Shown here in pieces: positions 23,872 to 35,710 of a stretch of DNA of 64,000 nt (the stretch's first letter is position 1; each line of letters starts with the position of its first letter). The stretch spans positions 1 through 64,000 of the forward strand of contig NW_026112161.1 in assembly GCF_024679095.1 (NCBI RefSeq). The letters are read 5' to 3'. The DNA comes from Eriocheir sinensis. Taxonomy: Eukaryota > Arthropoda > Malacostraca > Decapoda > Varunidae. Position numbers and translations under genes: made by a program. The notes under the pieces were generated by a model, which worked only from the letters and a program-made list of their open reading frames with translations, searched no databases and was not told where the DNA came from.

Positions 23872-24589
23872 CATACATAATAACTCCACTTTCATCCATC
23901 CCAGCGTACGTGATCAGATACCAGTGACTAATATAATACAACTTTAACCAACATTATTGTATCTGGGCTGTATTGAATTTTGTAACCCATACTTGTGGAC
24001 TAACAGGTCACTAAAGGCTATTCTCACACTTATGGTTTTGTAATAGGTGTGAAGGCTAGTAAAGGACGGATATGACAGCACAAGGGTACCTCAGAAGCTA
24101 AGAAGCAAAACGTGGGTGTGTTAATATTGACCAATCTGAACTGCAAATTATGTTATTTAATGCTGCCAAGAAAATATTGTATCATACATGCGGCACCGTT
24201 TCTCGAAGCAGACAGTGATTTACTGAGTTTATACACTATTATTCTATTTTGGGGCACACCAGACTCATTCCTTTCTCCCTACAAGGCCAAGAGAAAGAAA
24301 TTTCATTGCTTAACCGAGCTTCAAAATGTATTTACAGGATTTTTAGGTCTATAGGTAATGGAACTCAGTGAACACATTGATTTTGTGATAGACTTGATCT
24401 ATTGATAGATTCGCCTCATAGGCAGCTGGCTGTCCACTACAATGTTGTTTCCCGGATTTGCTTGGTTTACTTGGTTATCTGTATTTTTCCACCATAATGG
24501 GTTCTACTACACCACCTTCTACATAGAAAACGATGAGGCATACTACAATCATTGTTGCTAAGGAAATATATATTAAAGTACGCGGAGAA
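23867..24589. other. Unassigned sequence
   Basis: A short open frame at 24112-24354 has no recognisable similarity. Nothing else is seen. Confidence 0.4.
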
Positions 24590-25017
24590 GGATTCAAGGG
24601 TGATGATGCACTTGATGCTCAAGTACAATGATGGCCAGTCTACCGTCGTATGATTGCGAAGAAAAATCCGCAGAATTGCAGCTATGTACAACTGATGAAC
24701 AGTCAATGAAGGGTGTTGTACATAAAAAAAATCTCTTAAGACTGTCACAGTTGGGCAAAGTGTGGAATATGTCATTGTTTTGTGGCAAACGAGCTGTGGG
24801 CAAGCAATTATGTGAGGATATGGAGATTAACACTGATGTAAAGTTTTTGGATGGCTGACTTTGAGGAGTGTCATGGAAAAAGGGAAGTGGATGTGGCAGG
24901 GAAGAAATGTTCTGCCAACATGGGTGCTGCACAAGAGTACACTGGCCTATTTTCTCAGTTTGTAAAGGAGAATAAGCCACTTCATGTCGGGCCAGAACAT
25001 TATGAGGCCCCTTCCTA
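24590..25017 (+). pseudogene. Tigger/Jerky-like (pogo) transposase remnant
   Basis: Two overlapping frames join across a shift near 24850. The first has KRAVGKQLCEDMEINTD; the second has WMADFEECHGKREVDV, GKKCSANMGAAQEYTGLFSQF and a stop at 25017. The order and spacing resemble the CENP-B-type DNA-binding domain of Tigger/JRK proteins (W-x-x-x-F-x-x-x-H-G, then G-x-K-x-S-A). The catalytic DDE domain is absent. This call is from pattern memory only. Confidence 0.4.
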
Positions 25018-25082
25018 GTAATGCAGAAAATCTGCTAATCCAGAGGGTTCGTAATCCCCTGCATTACGGTTTAAAGAACCTT

Positions 25083-25150
25083 TGACAGGAGCTGCCTAGT
25101 ATAGGCCAACCGGCCTCTTGCAGTCTCCTTACGTTCTTATGTTCTTACTG
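25083..25150 (+). mobile_element. CR1-like 3' tail fragment (family G), copy 1
   Basis: GGAGCTGCCTAGTATAGGCC, then CCGGCCTCTTGCAGTCTCC and the terminal repeats TTACGTTCTTATGTTCTTA. The same sequence occurs at 54228-54275 and 60260-60336. Short 3' octamer-like repeats are typical of CR1-group LINE ends. Confidence 0.65.
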
Positions 25151-25462
25151 AACTGTAATAACTACATTAAATAATAATTCCTTGAGATAAAAACCCATAG
25201 CATGGAAAAAGTATAACTTACATTGTTACAAAACTCCCGCCCTTGGTCAGAAATAAGGCGCTTTGGTGCTCCCAGTCTGAAAACGAAAAGAAAAAAAAAT
25301 CAAATTAGACATTGCATTGTATGGATATAAATACACCTCTATTAACTTCAAAAAGAAATGTAATCCATAGTTGTTCATGCATTGTAAGTGAAACATTTGA
25401 TAGAAGAATAACAGACTAGGTAAATAAGAGTATATAAATGAAATAATATATAATGGCTGGAG
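25151..25462. other. Unassigned AT-rich sequence
   Basis: No coding or repeat signal was recognised before the LINE-A 5' end. Confidence 0.4.
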
Positions 25463-27578
25463 AAGGTAGGAAGACACCTACCGAACGGGCGCAAGCCACT
25501 CCCGATGAGGTATATATGGGAAGTGAGGAGGGTGCTGAAGCCCTTCAAAGACCCTTCCCATTACCTCACTAACCGTTTCCCTATTGTCTCATCAACACCA
25601 GAGAGTAGTTCAGCATGCTCTCTAAAAACAGATCCTCTTTTATCCACACCACACTACATTCACACCACACAAACCTTTTCCCAAAATTAAAAATTAAAAA
25701 TGGCGTTCAACAACAGTGCCTCGGAGTCCCCGCCTGGGGTGGGGGGACCACAAATTCCCCCAGGGAGGACTCCCCTTTTGGCTGCCGACCTGAGAGGTGT
25801 CTTCGTTCTAATTTTCATTCTGTAGAACACCATCTCTCCTCCTCTAAACCTTACCTTCTCTTCCTCACCGAAACACAGGTTTCTGAGGCTACTGACATCG
25901 ATCTCTACTCTGTTCCCTCCTACTATCTCTATCCTAAATTTCAATCCAAAGCTAGATGTTGCGTCTACGTGCGCAACGACATCATTTGTTCTCTTGCCCA
26001 CAACCTTGACTCTTCAGAATTTTCCACCATCTGGCTAAGACTTCATTGTCATTCTATTACTAAATAGATCTGTGCTGTTTATCTCTCACCTAACTCTACT
26101 AACTATGTAAAATTCTTTGATTATATGAACTCTAAAGTGGAGCACATCTTGACCCACTCTCCCTTCGCTGAAATCTCCATCTTGGGAGATTTCAATGTTC
26201 ACCACCAGCTTTGGCTTTCACCCTCTTTCACTGACCAGCCTGGTGAACAAGCCTACAATTTTGCTCTCCTCAACGGTTTAGAACAGTTGGTTCAGCACCC
26301 TACACGTATCCCTGACCGTCTTGGAGGCCGGCCCAACATACTAGACCTATTCCTTACTTCTATCCCTTGTGCTTACTCTGTCAAACTGTTCTCTCCGTTG
26401 GGCTCCTCCGATCACAACCTTATTTCTGTATCCTGTCCTATCGCTCCTGTTCATCCTCTGGACCCACCAAAGAGGCGATGCTTCTGGCATTTTGCTTCAG
26501 CTCGGTGGGACGACCTGAGGATGTACTTTTCCGATTTCCCGTGAAATGATTATTGCTTCCAGGAGAGGACCCCTCTGTGTGTGCCCAGCGCATCACAGAG
26601 GTGATTGCCTTTGGAATGGAGGCATACATTCCACGTTATTACTCAACTCCTCATGCTAAAAAAGCCTTGGTTTAATCTTGCTTGTTCTCGTGGTATTAAA
26701 GATAGAGAGGCAGCTCACAACAGGTACCAGAGCCTTGGCACTCCTACTAACCATGATCTTTATATTTCTGCCCGGAATCGTGCCATATTTATTCTCCGAA
26801 TTACCCAAAACTCCTTTATCAATAGAAAATGTCAAAACCTTGCTTTCTCTAAATCCCGTGACTTCTGGCATCTAGCCAAAAATATCTCCTCCAATTTCAC
26901 TTTTTCATCTTTCCCTTCTCTCCTTAACCCTGAAGGCTGCACCGCCGCCTCATCTATCTCTAAGGCTGAACTCTGTAACAACTCTACTCTGGACAATTCT
27001 GGGCATATTCCTCCTACTCACCCACCCTCTGACACCTTCATGCCTGTTACTATGATTCTTAAAAATGATGTTTTCTATGCCCTCTCTGGCCTCATCTCTC
27101 AAAAGGCTTATGGACCTGATGGAATGCCTCCTATTATCCTTAAAAACTGTGCTTCCGTGCTGACACCCTGCCTGGTCAAACTCTTTCGTCTCTGCCTATT
27201 AACATCTACCTTTCCTTCCTGCTGGAAGTACGCCTTTGTACAACTTGTGCCTAAGAAGGGTGACCGTTCCAATCACTCAAAACTACCGCCCTATAGCTTT
27301 ACTTTCTTGTCTATCTAAAGCTTTTGAATCAATCCTTAACCGGAAGATTCAAAAGCACCTTTCCACTTCTAACCTTCTATCTGATCACCAGTATGGGTTC
27401 CGTAAGGGGCGTTCTACTGGCGATCTTCTTGCTTTCTTAACTGACTCTTGGTCATTCTCTCTTACCCGTTTCGGTGAAACTTTCTCTGTTGCGCTAGACA
27501 TATCGAAAGCCTCCGATAGAGTCTGGCACAAGTCTTTGCTTTCTAAACTGTTCACTGTTCTTCCCCTAAACCTATTAA
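25463..27578 (+). mobile_element. LINE-A host copy, 5' part (5' UTR, EN, RT start)
   Basis: It starts with the 5' UTR seen in copy 1 (GGTAGGAAGACACCTAC). The ORF is in pieces. EN is at 25615-26067 (FLTETQVSEATD) and 26125-26544 ([21 protein letters not shown]). The linker and RT start are at 26605-27318 (VFYALSG, GPDGMPP), and RT continues at 27236-27570 (NYRPIALLSCLSKAFES, ALDISKA). A DNA element interrupts it at TTAA (27575-27578), and it resumes at 35711. About 3.1 kb of LINE-A are recovered when both parts are joined. Confidence 0.85.
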
Positions 27579-27807
27579 GGCTGATTCACACTACACCTGC
27601 ACGTTTACGGCGCGTGACTGTACCTGAACGGGGCCGTAACTGACTGCCACCAGCATGTGTATTCACACTACACCAGCACGTAAACGGCCCGGACCTGCAC
27701 GGGATCGTTATGGACCGGCAACACTGTGCTCACACCGTCTCTAACGGTCTCTTTCTTAGCAGTGCGATCCTGTCCCTCAGCCCGGACACATCTCAGCTGT
27801 GCTAACC

Positions 27808-27888
27808 ATGTTCGAGAATATTAGTGACAATGACTTGGCAGTGATAGCACTTCTTATGCAATTCATGTCCAATTTCGGCCCAGATTCT
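27808..27888 (+). pseudogene. Possible N-terminus of the nested element's own protein
   Basis: ATG at 27808 opens MFENISDNDLAVIALLMQFM and is then cut by the poly-T end of LINE-A copy 2. Its place just inside the left terminus suggests a transposase start. The length left is too short for assignment. Confidence 0.25.
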
Positions 27889-29075
27889 TTTTTTTTATTT
27901 TTTATTTATTTTACAGCTATGGAGGCAGTGCAAGGGCGAAATGTAAAAAAAAAAAAAAGCCCGCTACTTACTGCTCCAGAACAGAGGTTAAAGGAGTGTT
28001 CGAAATCAGAGGTCAATTTCGGGAGGAGAGGTGTCCTGATACCCTCCTCTTGAAAGAGTTCAAGTCGTAGGCAGGAGGAAATACAGATGAAGGAAGATTG
28101 TTCCAGAGTTTACCAGCGTGAGGGATGAAAGAGTGAAGATGCTGGTTAACTCTTGCATAAGGGGTTTGGACAGTATAGGGATGAGCATGAGTAGAAAGTC
28201 GAGTGCAGCGGGGCCACGGGAGGGGGGGAGGCATGCACTTAGCAAGTTCAGAAGAGCAGTCAGCATGAAAATATCGATAGAAGATAGAAAGAGAGGCAAC
28301 ATGGCGGCGGAATTTGAGAGGTAGAAGACTATCAGTATGAGGAGGAGAGCTGATGAGACGAAGAGCTTTTGATTCCACTCCGTCAAGGAGAGCTGTGTGA
28401 GTGGACCCCCCCCCCCCACACACACACACACACACACATGAGATGCATACTCCATACGAGGGGGGACAAGGCCCCTGTAAATGGACAGAAACTGTGCGGG
28501 GGAGAAGAACTGGCGGAGACGGTACAGAATGCCCAGCCTCGAGGAAACTGATTTAGTAAGAGATGAGATATGAAGTTTCCAGTTGAGATTTTGAGTTAAG
28601 GATAGACCGAGGATGTTTAGTGTTGAGGAAGGTGATATCTGGGTGTTGTCAAAGAATAGGGGATAGTTGTTTGGAAGAATGTGTCGAGTGGATAGGTGGA
28701 GAAACTGTGTTTTTGAGGCGTTGAAAGACACCAGGTTCCTCTTGCCCCAATCGGAAATAATAGTAAGGTCTGACGCTAAGCGTTCTGCAGCCTCCAGCCC
28801 TGAGTCGTTAAGTTCCTGTAGGGTGGGTCTTCTATTAAAAGATGTTGAGTAATGCAGAGTGGAATCATCGGCGTAGGAATGGATAGGACAGATCGTTTTG
28901 GAAAGAAGATAATCAATGAACAACAGAAAGAGAGTGGGAGATAGGACAGAACCCTGTGGGACACCACTGTTAATAGGCTTAGGGGAAGAGCAGTGACCGT
29001 CTATCACAGCAGAAATAGAACGGTCAGAAAGGAAACTGGAGATAAAGGTACAGAGAGAAGGATAGAAACCGTAGG
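27889..29075 (-). mobile_element. LINE-A copy 2, 3' part
   Basis: The 3' end with poly-A lies at 27889-27905. The coding strand runs up to the GFYPS codons at 29075, with ORF 28060-29118 containing GVPQGSV and YADDS. Copy 3 splits it here, and its 5' continuation is at 30740-30889. A (CA)n-(C)n tract (28407-28439) replaces the VWGG codons. Confidence 0.85.
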
Positions 29076-30739
29076 ATTTTTTTTTTTTTTTACAACAAAG
29101 GAGGCAGCTCAAGAGCACACAAAAAAAGAAAACAATAATAAAGAAAAAGCCCGCTACTCGCTGCTCCTAAAAAAGAAACAAAAGAGGTGGCCGAAAGCAA
29201 GATCAAATACGGGAGGAGAGATGTCCTGATACCCTCCTCTTGAAAGAGTTCAAGTCGTAGGCAGGAGGAAATGCAGATGAAGGAAGATTGTTCCAGAGTT
29301 TACCAGCGTGAGGGATGAAAGAATGAAGATGCTGGTTAACTCTTGCATAAGGGGTTTGGACAGTATAGGGATGAGCATGAGTAGAAAGTCGAGTGCAGCG
29401 GGGCCGCGGGGGGTGGGGAGGCATGCAGTTAGCAAGTTCAGAAGAGCAGTCAGCGTGGAAATATCGATAGAAGATAGAAAGAGAGGCAACATTGCGGCGG
29501 AATTTAAGAGGTAGAAGACTATCAGTACGAGGAGGAGAGCTGATGAGACGAAGAGCCTTAGCCTCCACTCTGTCCAGAAGAGCTGTGTGAGTGGAGCCCC
29601 CCCCACACATGAGATGCATACTCCATACGAGGGCGGACAAGGCCCCTGTATATGGACAGCAACTGTGCAGGGGAGAAGAACTGGCGGAGACGGTACAGAA
29701 CGCCCAGCCTCGAGGAAGCTGATTTAGTAAGAGATGAGATATGAAGTTTCCAGTTGAGATTTTGAGTTAAGGATAGACCGAGGATGTTTAGTGTTGAAGA
29801 AGGTGATAGCTGGGTGTTGTTAAAGAATAGGGGATAGTTGTTTGGAAGATTGTGTCGAGTGGATAGGTGGAGAAACTGTGTTTTTGAGGCGTTGAAGGAC
29901 ACCAGGTTCTTTTTGCCCCAATCGGAAATAATAGTAAGGGCTGAGGCTAAGCGTTCTGCAGCCTCCAGCCTTGAGTTGTTAAGTTCCTGTAGGGTGGGTC
30001 TTCTATTAAAAGAAGTTGAGTAATGCAGAGTGGAATCATCGGCGTAGGAATGGATAGGACAGTTCGTTTTGGAAAGAAGATCATCAATCAACAACAGAAA
30101 AAGAGTGGGAGATAAGACAGAACCCTGTGGGACACCACTGTTAATAGATTTAGGGGAAGAACAGTGACCGTCTACCACGGCAGAAATAGAACGGTCAGAA
30201 AGGAAACTGGAGATAAAGGTACAGAGAGAAGGATAGAAACCGTAGGAGGGTAGTTTGGAAAGCAAAGATTTGTGCCAGACCCTATCAAAAGCTTTTGATA
30301 TGTCCAGCGCAATAGCAAAGGTTTCACCGAAACGGCTAAGAGAGGATGACCAAGAGTCAGTTAAGAAGGCTAGGAGATCACCAGTTGAACGCCCCTTGCG
30401 AAACCCATACTGGCGATCAGATAGAAGGTCAGAAGTGGAAAGGTGCTTTTGAATCTTCCGGTTAAGGATTGATTCAAAAGCTTTAGATAGACAAGAAAGT
30501 AAAACTATAGGACGGTAGTTTGAGGGATTGGAGCGGTCACCCTTCTTAGACACAGGCTGTATGAAGGCATACTTCCAGCAAGAAGGAAAGGTAGATGTTG
30601 ACAGGCAGAGGCGAAAGAGTTTGACCAGGCAGGGTGACAGCACGGAGGCACAGTTTTTAAGGACAATAGGAGGCACTCCATCAGGTCCATAAGCCTTCTG
30701 AGGATTGAGGCCAGAGAGGGCATAGAAAACATCATTTTG
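29076..30739 (-). mobile_element. LINE-A copy 3, 5'-truncated, inserted in copy 2
   Basis: A poly-A tail (poly-T at 29076-29091) and complete 3' UTR lie inside copy 2. The 5' end is truncated at the VFYALSG codons (30739). The uninterrupted 372-codon RT ORF (29558-30676) is the longest intact LINE-A reading in the window. It holds [31 protein letters not shown] and YADDS (about 30030). A frameshift near 29600 separates the C-terminal 145 codons (29203-29640). Confidence 0.9.
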
Positions 30740-30889
30740 AAAAACAAAGATTTGTGCCAGACCCTATCAAAAGCTTTTGATATGTCCAGCGCAATAGCAA
30801 AGGTTTCACCGAAACGGCTAAGAGAGGATGACCAAGAGTCAGTTAAGAAGGCTAGTAGATCACCAGTAGAACGCCCCTTGCGGGTGTTG
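30740..30889 (-). mobile_element. LINE-A copy 2, 5' remainder
   Basis: It resumes 8-10 bp beyond the point where copy 2 was interrupted (KSLL and SKAFDRVWH codons) and stops at GCCCCTTGCGGG. Copy 2 is therefore itself 5'-truncated at this point. Confidence 0.8.
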
Positions 30890-31303
30890 CTATAGTCTTT
30901 ATGAGACATGTCATATAGGCAGACATCTTTTTCCACCAGTGAAATTTATCTATCTCCATCCATACACCGTGCGAGAGCGAGATGTCAACTGTACATGGCT
31001 TGGAGAATGTGGGTGTAGTCAGAGGAATGCTTGTGGTGGGAGCCAGATCAGGTCACAGGTCAGGTATACAAGTCAGGTCACAACTCAAGTGCAAGGACCA
31101 CTACTGACCACACCTCACCTCTGTTTATCTTCAGTAACGCACATCTGAAGTGCTACACATTCTAAATGAATGCATGAATATTAATTACAAGCGAAGTTGG
31201 ATATATTGACAATTTTTTTTTTTCATGAATACTATTATTGCTTCTATATAATAATATTGTCATTCAGTGTTTTACTTTTTAAATCTTAGTTACCTTTTGC
31301 GTA

Positions 31304-31305
<2 letters not shown>
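30890..31305. other. Interior sequence of the TTAA-flanked element
   Basis: This is unrecognised sequence between LINE-A copy 2 and the CR1-B 3' end, with no credible ORF. It may be part of the original 8.1-kb element. Confidence 0.4.
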
Positions 31306-31338
<33 letters not shown>

Positions 31339-31446
31339 CATAGAAAATCAGACCACACAGACCCCATGGTCCAGACTTGGTGGTCTGTCCTTAAACCTAA
31401 GTGATTTTACATTAATCACAAGACTCCAAAACGTTGCATTTCTACT

Positions 31447-34262
31447 CTAGTTGATATTAAGTTCAAGGAAGTGACGGTCGAGCTTATTTTTGAAGGAGTC
31501 AATCGTGTTACACTGGACCACTGATGATGGGAGCTTATTCCATTCTCGCACTACAACGTTCGTGAAGAAAAATTTGGTGCAGTCTGAATTTACTTGTCTA
31601 CATCTGAGTTTTACGCCATTGTTCCTCGTGCGCAAAGTGTCATCGATCATAAACAATGTTGATCTGTCTACATTCGTGAAACCACTAAGTATTTTAAAAC
31701 ATTCGATCAGTTTTCCTCGGAGGTGACGTTTCTCAAGAGAGAACATGTTAAGGGTAGAAAGCCTTTCTTCGTAGGATTTGTTGCGCAAGGAAGGGATAAT
31801 TTTCGTTGTCCGACGCTGAACACCTTCTAATTTACCAATATCCTTTGCATGGTGGGGAGACCAAAACTGTACCGCATATTCCAAGTGGGGTCTGACTAAA
31901 CTGTTGTAGAGCGGGAGTATTACATCTTTATTCTTAAATAAAAAGTTTCTTTTAATGAAGCCCAACATTCTGTTCGCTTTATTTGCTGCATCGATGCATT
32001 GCTGTGAGAATTTGAGGTTTGACGCGATTTTGACCCCCAAGTCCTTGACGCATTGAACGCTTTTGAGTTTAACGCCGCGCATTTCGTAATCAAACTTCTT
32101 ATTCCTCGTTCCAACTTGAAGGACCTGGCACTTGTCTACGTTAAAGGGCATCTCCCATCTATCCGACCAAGCTGAAATTTTGTGCAAATCCTCTTGGAGG
32201 CTTTGCCTGCCTTCGTCAGTGAGAACCGAGTTACCAATCTTTGTGTCGTCTGCAAATTTACTAATGCGGTTATTGAGTCCAACATCCACGTCGTTGATGT
32301 AAATAATGAAGAGCACTGGGCCAAGAACCGAGCCCTGAGGGACGCCACTAGTGACCGGCGCCCACTCTGAGTTAAATCCGTCAATCACTACTCTTTGTTG
32401 TCTGTTGCTCAACCAATTCGCGATCCATTGTTTTACCTGACCGTCAATACCTATTTGCTTTAATTTGTAAAGTAATTTATGATGCGCGACTTTATCAAAC
32501 GCTTTCTGGAAATCAAGATAGACTACGTCCAGTGATTTGGTTACGTCATAAACAGTGAAGAGGTCGTTATAAAAGGTTAATATATTTGATAGGCAGGATC
32601 TTTTGTTTCGGAAGCCATGTTGAATTAATGAGTGGCTTTCAAGGTAACTCACAATTTTGTCTCTAATTATGCCCTCAAGTAGCTTACCTACAACCGAAGT
32701 TAGACTAATGGGCCTGTAATTACCTGGTACTTTTTTGTCTCCTTTCTTAAAAATCGGTGTCACGTTAGCCTTTTTCCAATCTGAAGGGACAATACCTTGT
32801 CGCAAGGACATATTGAATACGGTTGTGAGGGAGGAGAGTATTTCGCTCTTTGTTTCTTTCAGCAGAGTTGGATATACTTTATCAGGTCCAGGACTTTTAT
32901 TTGTTTTAAGTGATTTGAGGGCTTTAAGGACTTCATCGGATTTTATTTCAAAGTTAGACAATGCATGCTCGGGATTTACATTAGTACTGGTGTTGGTGGT
33001 GGTGGTGGAAGGACTGTTATTATTAAACACCGAGGAAAAGTAATTATTTAATAGGTTTGCAACGTGTTGGCTGTCAGTCACTAGTGCACCGTCGCTGTTT
33101 GTTAAAGGTCCAATTCCACTTCTGATCGCCTTTCTGTTGTTTATGTAACTGAAGAAGGATTTCGGATTATTTTTACAGTTGGCTGCAATATTTTCTTCAT
33201 ATCTACGCTTTGCCTGATGCACTAATCTTTTTACTCGTCGCCTTGCATCATTGTAAAGTCTAATGTTTTCAGGCGTGCTTTGGTCTTTCTTTAACCTGTA
33301 AGACAATTTTCTCTCCTTGACTGAGTGTTTAATTTCGCTATTAAACCAAGGTGGACTTTATTAGTGTTAATTCGCTTCTCGCACAAGGGACAAATGTGTC
33401 CTGCTGAGTGAGTAAGTGAATTTTAAAGTTTAGCCAGGCGTCCTCTGCATTGCCGTCATCTGATAGTTGCATATCTATTAGTTTTCGTCGGATTTCTACG
33501 AAGTTGGCTCTTTTGAAATTGGGCACCTTAACATTATTTTCAGTCACCGATGTTTGAGCTCTAATGTCAACGCGCACTAGTTTATGATCGCAGGAACCGA
33601 GGTGTTCTCCTACCGTGACATTACTGACTAGGTTATCTTGGGTCGCTATAACAAGGTCAAGTATGTTATTTTGTCGAGTTGGTTCAGAAACCATTTGGCT
33701 TAGATAATTTTCCTCTAGAAATTCGATCATTCTATGGGACTCACCTTCTGTACCCGACAGTGTCGCCCAGTCGATATGGGGGAGGTTAAAGTCTCCTAGT
33801 ATCAGTGAGTCGCTGTTATTAAGTGACTGCCTTAAGACGCTGTACATTTCAAGATCGCCATCAAGTGATTGCCCCGGAGGCCTGTAAGTGACAGATATAT
33901 TTAAATTGACTTTTGCAATGTTTACTCGCACGCACAAATGTTCAACGTTACTGTTTCTTGGTGTTTTGTCAGTAGGTTGCAAGTAGCTTTTGACAAAAAG
34001 GGCGACACCACCGCCTCTACGGTTTACACGATCATTGTTGAAGAATCTGAAGCCATCTATGTTGTGTTCGGAACTTAAATCAATATTAGTGGTGTCGATA
34101 AATGTTTCGGTTATAGCAATTACGTCAAAGTTTTCTGTCAGAGCAAGACATCGCAGTTCATCAAATTTGTTTCTTAGGCTACGCGCATTGAAACTAAGGA
34201 CTCTTAGGTTATCTTGAAGCTTGGTAATAGAGGTACTGGAGGGTTCAATGTTACGAGTCTGT
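31447..34262 (-). pseudogene. CR1-B ORF2: APE endonuclease and reverse transcriptase, one or two frameshifts
   Basis: The endonuclease part has LSFNARSLRNKFDEL, IAITETF, SLILGDFNLPHIDW and GSCDHKLVR. The frame breaks near 33340-33390. The RT part is a continuous 619-codon ORF (31447-33306) with [50 protein letters not shown] and the catalytic FADDTK (about 32245). Three residues before HGFRNKRS are deleted. No ATG lies near the expected start, so translation may depend on ORF1 or a lost start. It is otherwise close to functional. Confidence 0.85.
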
Positions 34263-34281
34263 TGCGGTGTATGGTGTCTAT

Positions 34282-35256
34282 TTACACGGGCGGGATGGAA
34301 GGACGTGGCTGAGAGTCGTTTTTTGTTGTTCGGGCGTTACGTACGGCGTTGTTGAGGAGCCTTCCGAATCTGGCTGCCCCGATGGGGGACAGGTGTATGC
34401 CGTCCCTTTGGAAAAGTTTACTCTGGCCGTAGAAATGGTTCCAGGCGTTAAAGAACTCGACGTCAAGTTCTCCGCAGAGAGTCTGTAGGCGGTTGTTGAG
34501 GCTGAAGGCCTTACTGTAGAAGTCGCCCTCATCCCATGTCCGTGGTAGAATTCCTGAAATCAAAATATTAGGGGATTTAGACTTATACTGCTGGATGAGC
34601 CTACGGTACTTGTCCAGCAGTTCCTCAGACCGGGTCGTGGTGACGTCGTTTGTACCTGTGTGGAGAACAAAGAGTGAGTCATTAGAGGCCACAGCGGAGA
34701 CCTCGTCCAGTGCAGCTGTGATGTCGTCAACACCAGCTCCAGGATAACAGTAGTTACGCCTACGACGGGGGACTCTGCCACAGAATTCAACCACCTGATG
34801 GCGAATCATAGAGTCACCGACCAAGAAGGTGCTCTGTTCCTCGTCCTCCTCCTCCAGTATGGCAAATCTGTTGTAGCAATGAGTAGGATAAATGGCTCTA
34901 GGGGCGGGTCTGGCTCCTCCTCTCACGGGGGTGAAGCATTCAGCGTCAGCTCTACCGGTTCCCTGTGACGTGCCTTCTTCGGAAGGTGGCTGGGCATCGA
35001 GTGCAGGTGAGGAGGGTGATGAGGCGTCACTTGCAGGAGGGGCGACGATGTTGGCCTGGATAAACTCCTGCAAGGTATCAACATTACTTGTTAGTTCGGT
35101 GATCTTCTTCTCGCCAGCCGTCAGAATTTCGTCCTGTTGAAGGAGTCTCGTTTCCATCTGCTGTGTCAACAGGCAGATCTTGCAGACGGTCGATCGTCCT
35201 GAGAAGAAATGACCAGAGAAGTTTCCTGTGCAAGTCGAACATTTCTTTAGCGCCAT
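34282..35256 (-). CDS. CR1-B ORF1 protein: zinc finger, coiled coil and SGNH esterase, 324 aa
   Basis: An intact ORF starts at ATG (35256). Residues 6-28 form a Cys4 finger (C6, C9, C25, C28). Residues about 32-68 look like a coiled coil. A low-complexity Ser/Pro/Ala linker follows. Residues 143-305 are an SGNH/GDSL hydrolase: VGDSMIRH (nucleophile Ser149), GTND (201-204) and DGIHLS (Asp285, His288). CR1-group ORF1 proteins are known to carry such esterases, with a presumed role in the RNP. The stop is close upstream of the ORF2 reading. Confidence 0.85.
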   Translation of the reverse strand: MALKKCSTCTGNFSGHFFSGRSTVCKICLLTQQMETRLLQQDEILTAGEKKITELTSNVDTLQEFIQANIVAPPASDASSPSSPALDAQPPSEEGTSQGTGRADAECFTPVRGGARPAPRAIYPTHCYNRFAILEEEDEEQSTFLVGDSMIRHQVVEFCGRVPRRRRNYCYPGAGVDDITAALDEVSAVASNDSLFVLHTGTNDVTTTRSEELLDKYRRLIQQYKSKSPNILISGILPRTWDEGDFYSKAFSLNNRLQTLCGELDVEFFNAWNHFYGQSKLFQRDGIHLSPIGAARFGRLLNNAVRNARTTKNDSQPRPSIPPV

Positions 35257-35322
35257 CTTGGTAAGGAGGAGAGAGCAAGTGAGTAGTGTTTATCTATATA
35301 TTTGCTTTGCTTTTTCTTTTTC

Positions 35323-35324
<2 letters not shown>

Positions 35325-35417
<93 letters not shown>
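35325..35417. repeat. (GA)n microsatellite at the CR1-B 5' boundary
   Basis: About 93 bp of GA dinucleotides lie between CR1-B and the right end of the TTAA-flanked element. Confidence 0.97.
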
Positions 35418-35420
<3 letters not shown>

Positions 35421-35710
35421 ATGAATGCGGTGCTACGCTCCTCGAGGCCAGGCCTGTCTGCTGTGCTGGTGCCGGAAGCGTGTTCACACTATCCAACACT
35501 GACAGGCTACGGACCGTTCTGTACTGGCACGGACCTGCAAAATATTCTCGCCTACAATCCCGACCGGCAAGTGCTGGTGACGGTCCGCGCCGAAGACGTG
35601 CAGGTCCGTAGCAGCGTGAACACAACAATGGGTTTCCCATTGAAGAATATTTTGTTGATCCGGAACGGTACGTTCCGTGCCGGTCACTTTACGTATAGTG
35701 TGAATCAGCC

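Larger units (their letters stand above)
31306..35324 (-). mobile_element. CR1-B, nearly complete CR1-type LINE (ORF1 plus ORF2)
   Basis: The order on the minus strand is: 5' UTR (about 35257-35324), ORF1 (34282-35256), ORF2 (31447 to about 34262), then a 3' UTR with a hairpin-prone AGACCACC/GGTCTGT block ending TCTATGTAAATCTCTCTCT. Both ends merge into (GA)n tracts (31306-31334 and 35325-35417). ORF1 with an esterase domain and a microsatellite-like 3' terminus are CR1-group features. Confidence 0.85.
27579..35710. mobile_element. 8.1-kb TTAA-flanked inverted-terminal element nested in LINE-A
   Basis: The left end GGCTGATTCACACTA (27579-27593) is the exact inverted complement of the right end (35696-35710). 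TTAA lies on both sides (27575-27578, 35711-35714). The LINE-A reading continues across, apart from 5 extra bases (ATTTA) on the right. Subterminal TTCACACTA motifs recur on both sides. The interior is mostly other elements: LINE-A copies 2 and 3, and CR1-B. TTAA would suit piggyBac and a TWA target would suit PIF/Harbinger; the superfamily is unresolved. Confidence 0.75.

Noticed and set aside
26125..27318. Host genes inferred from individual LINE ORFs such as 26605-27318
   Set aside because: The codons align with LINE-A copies elsewhere in the window, so they are transposon pieces.
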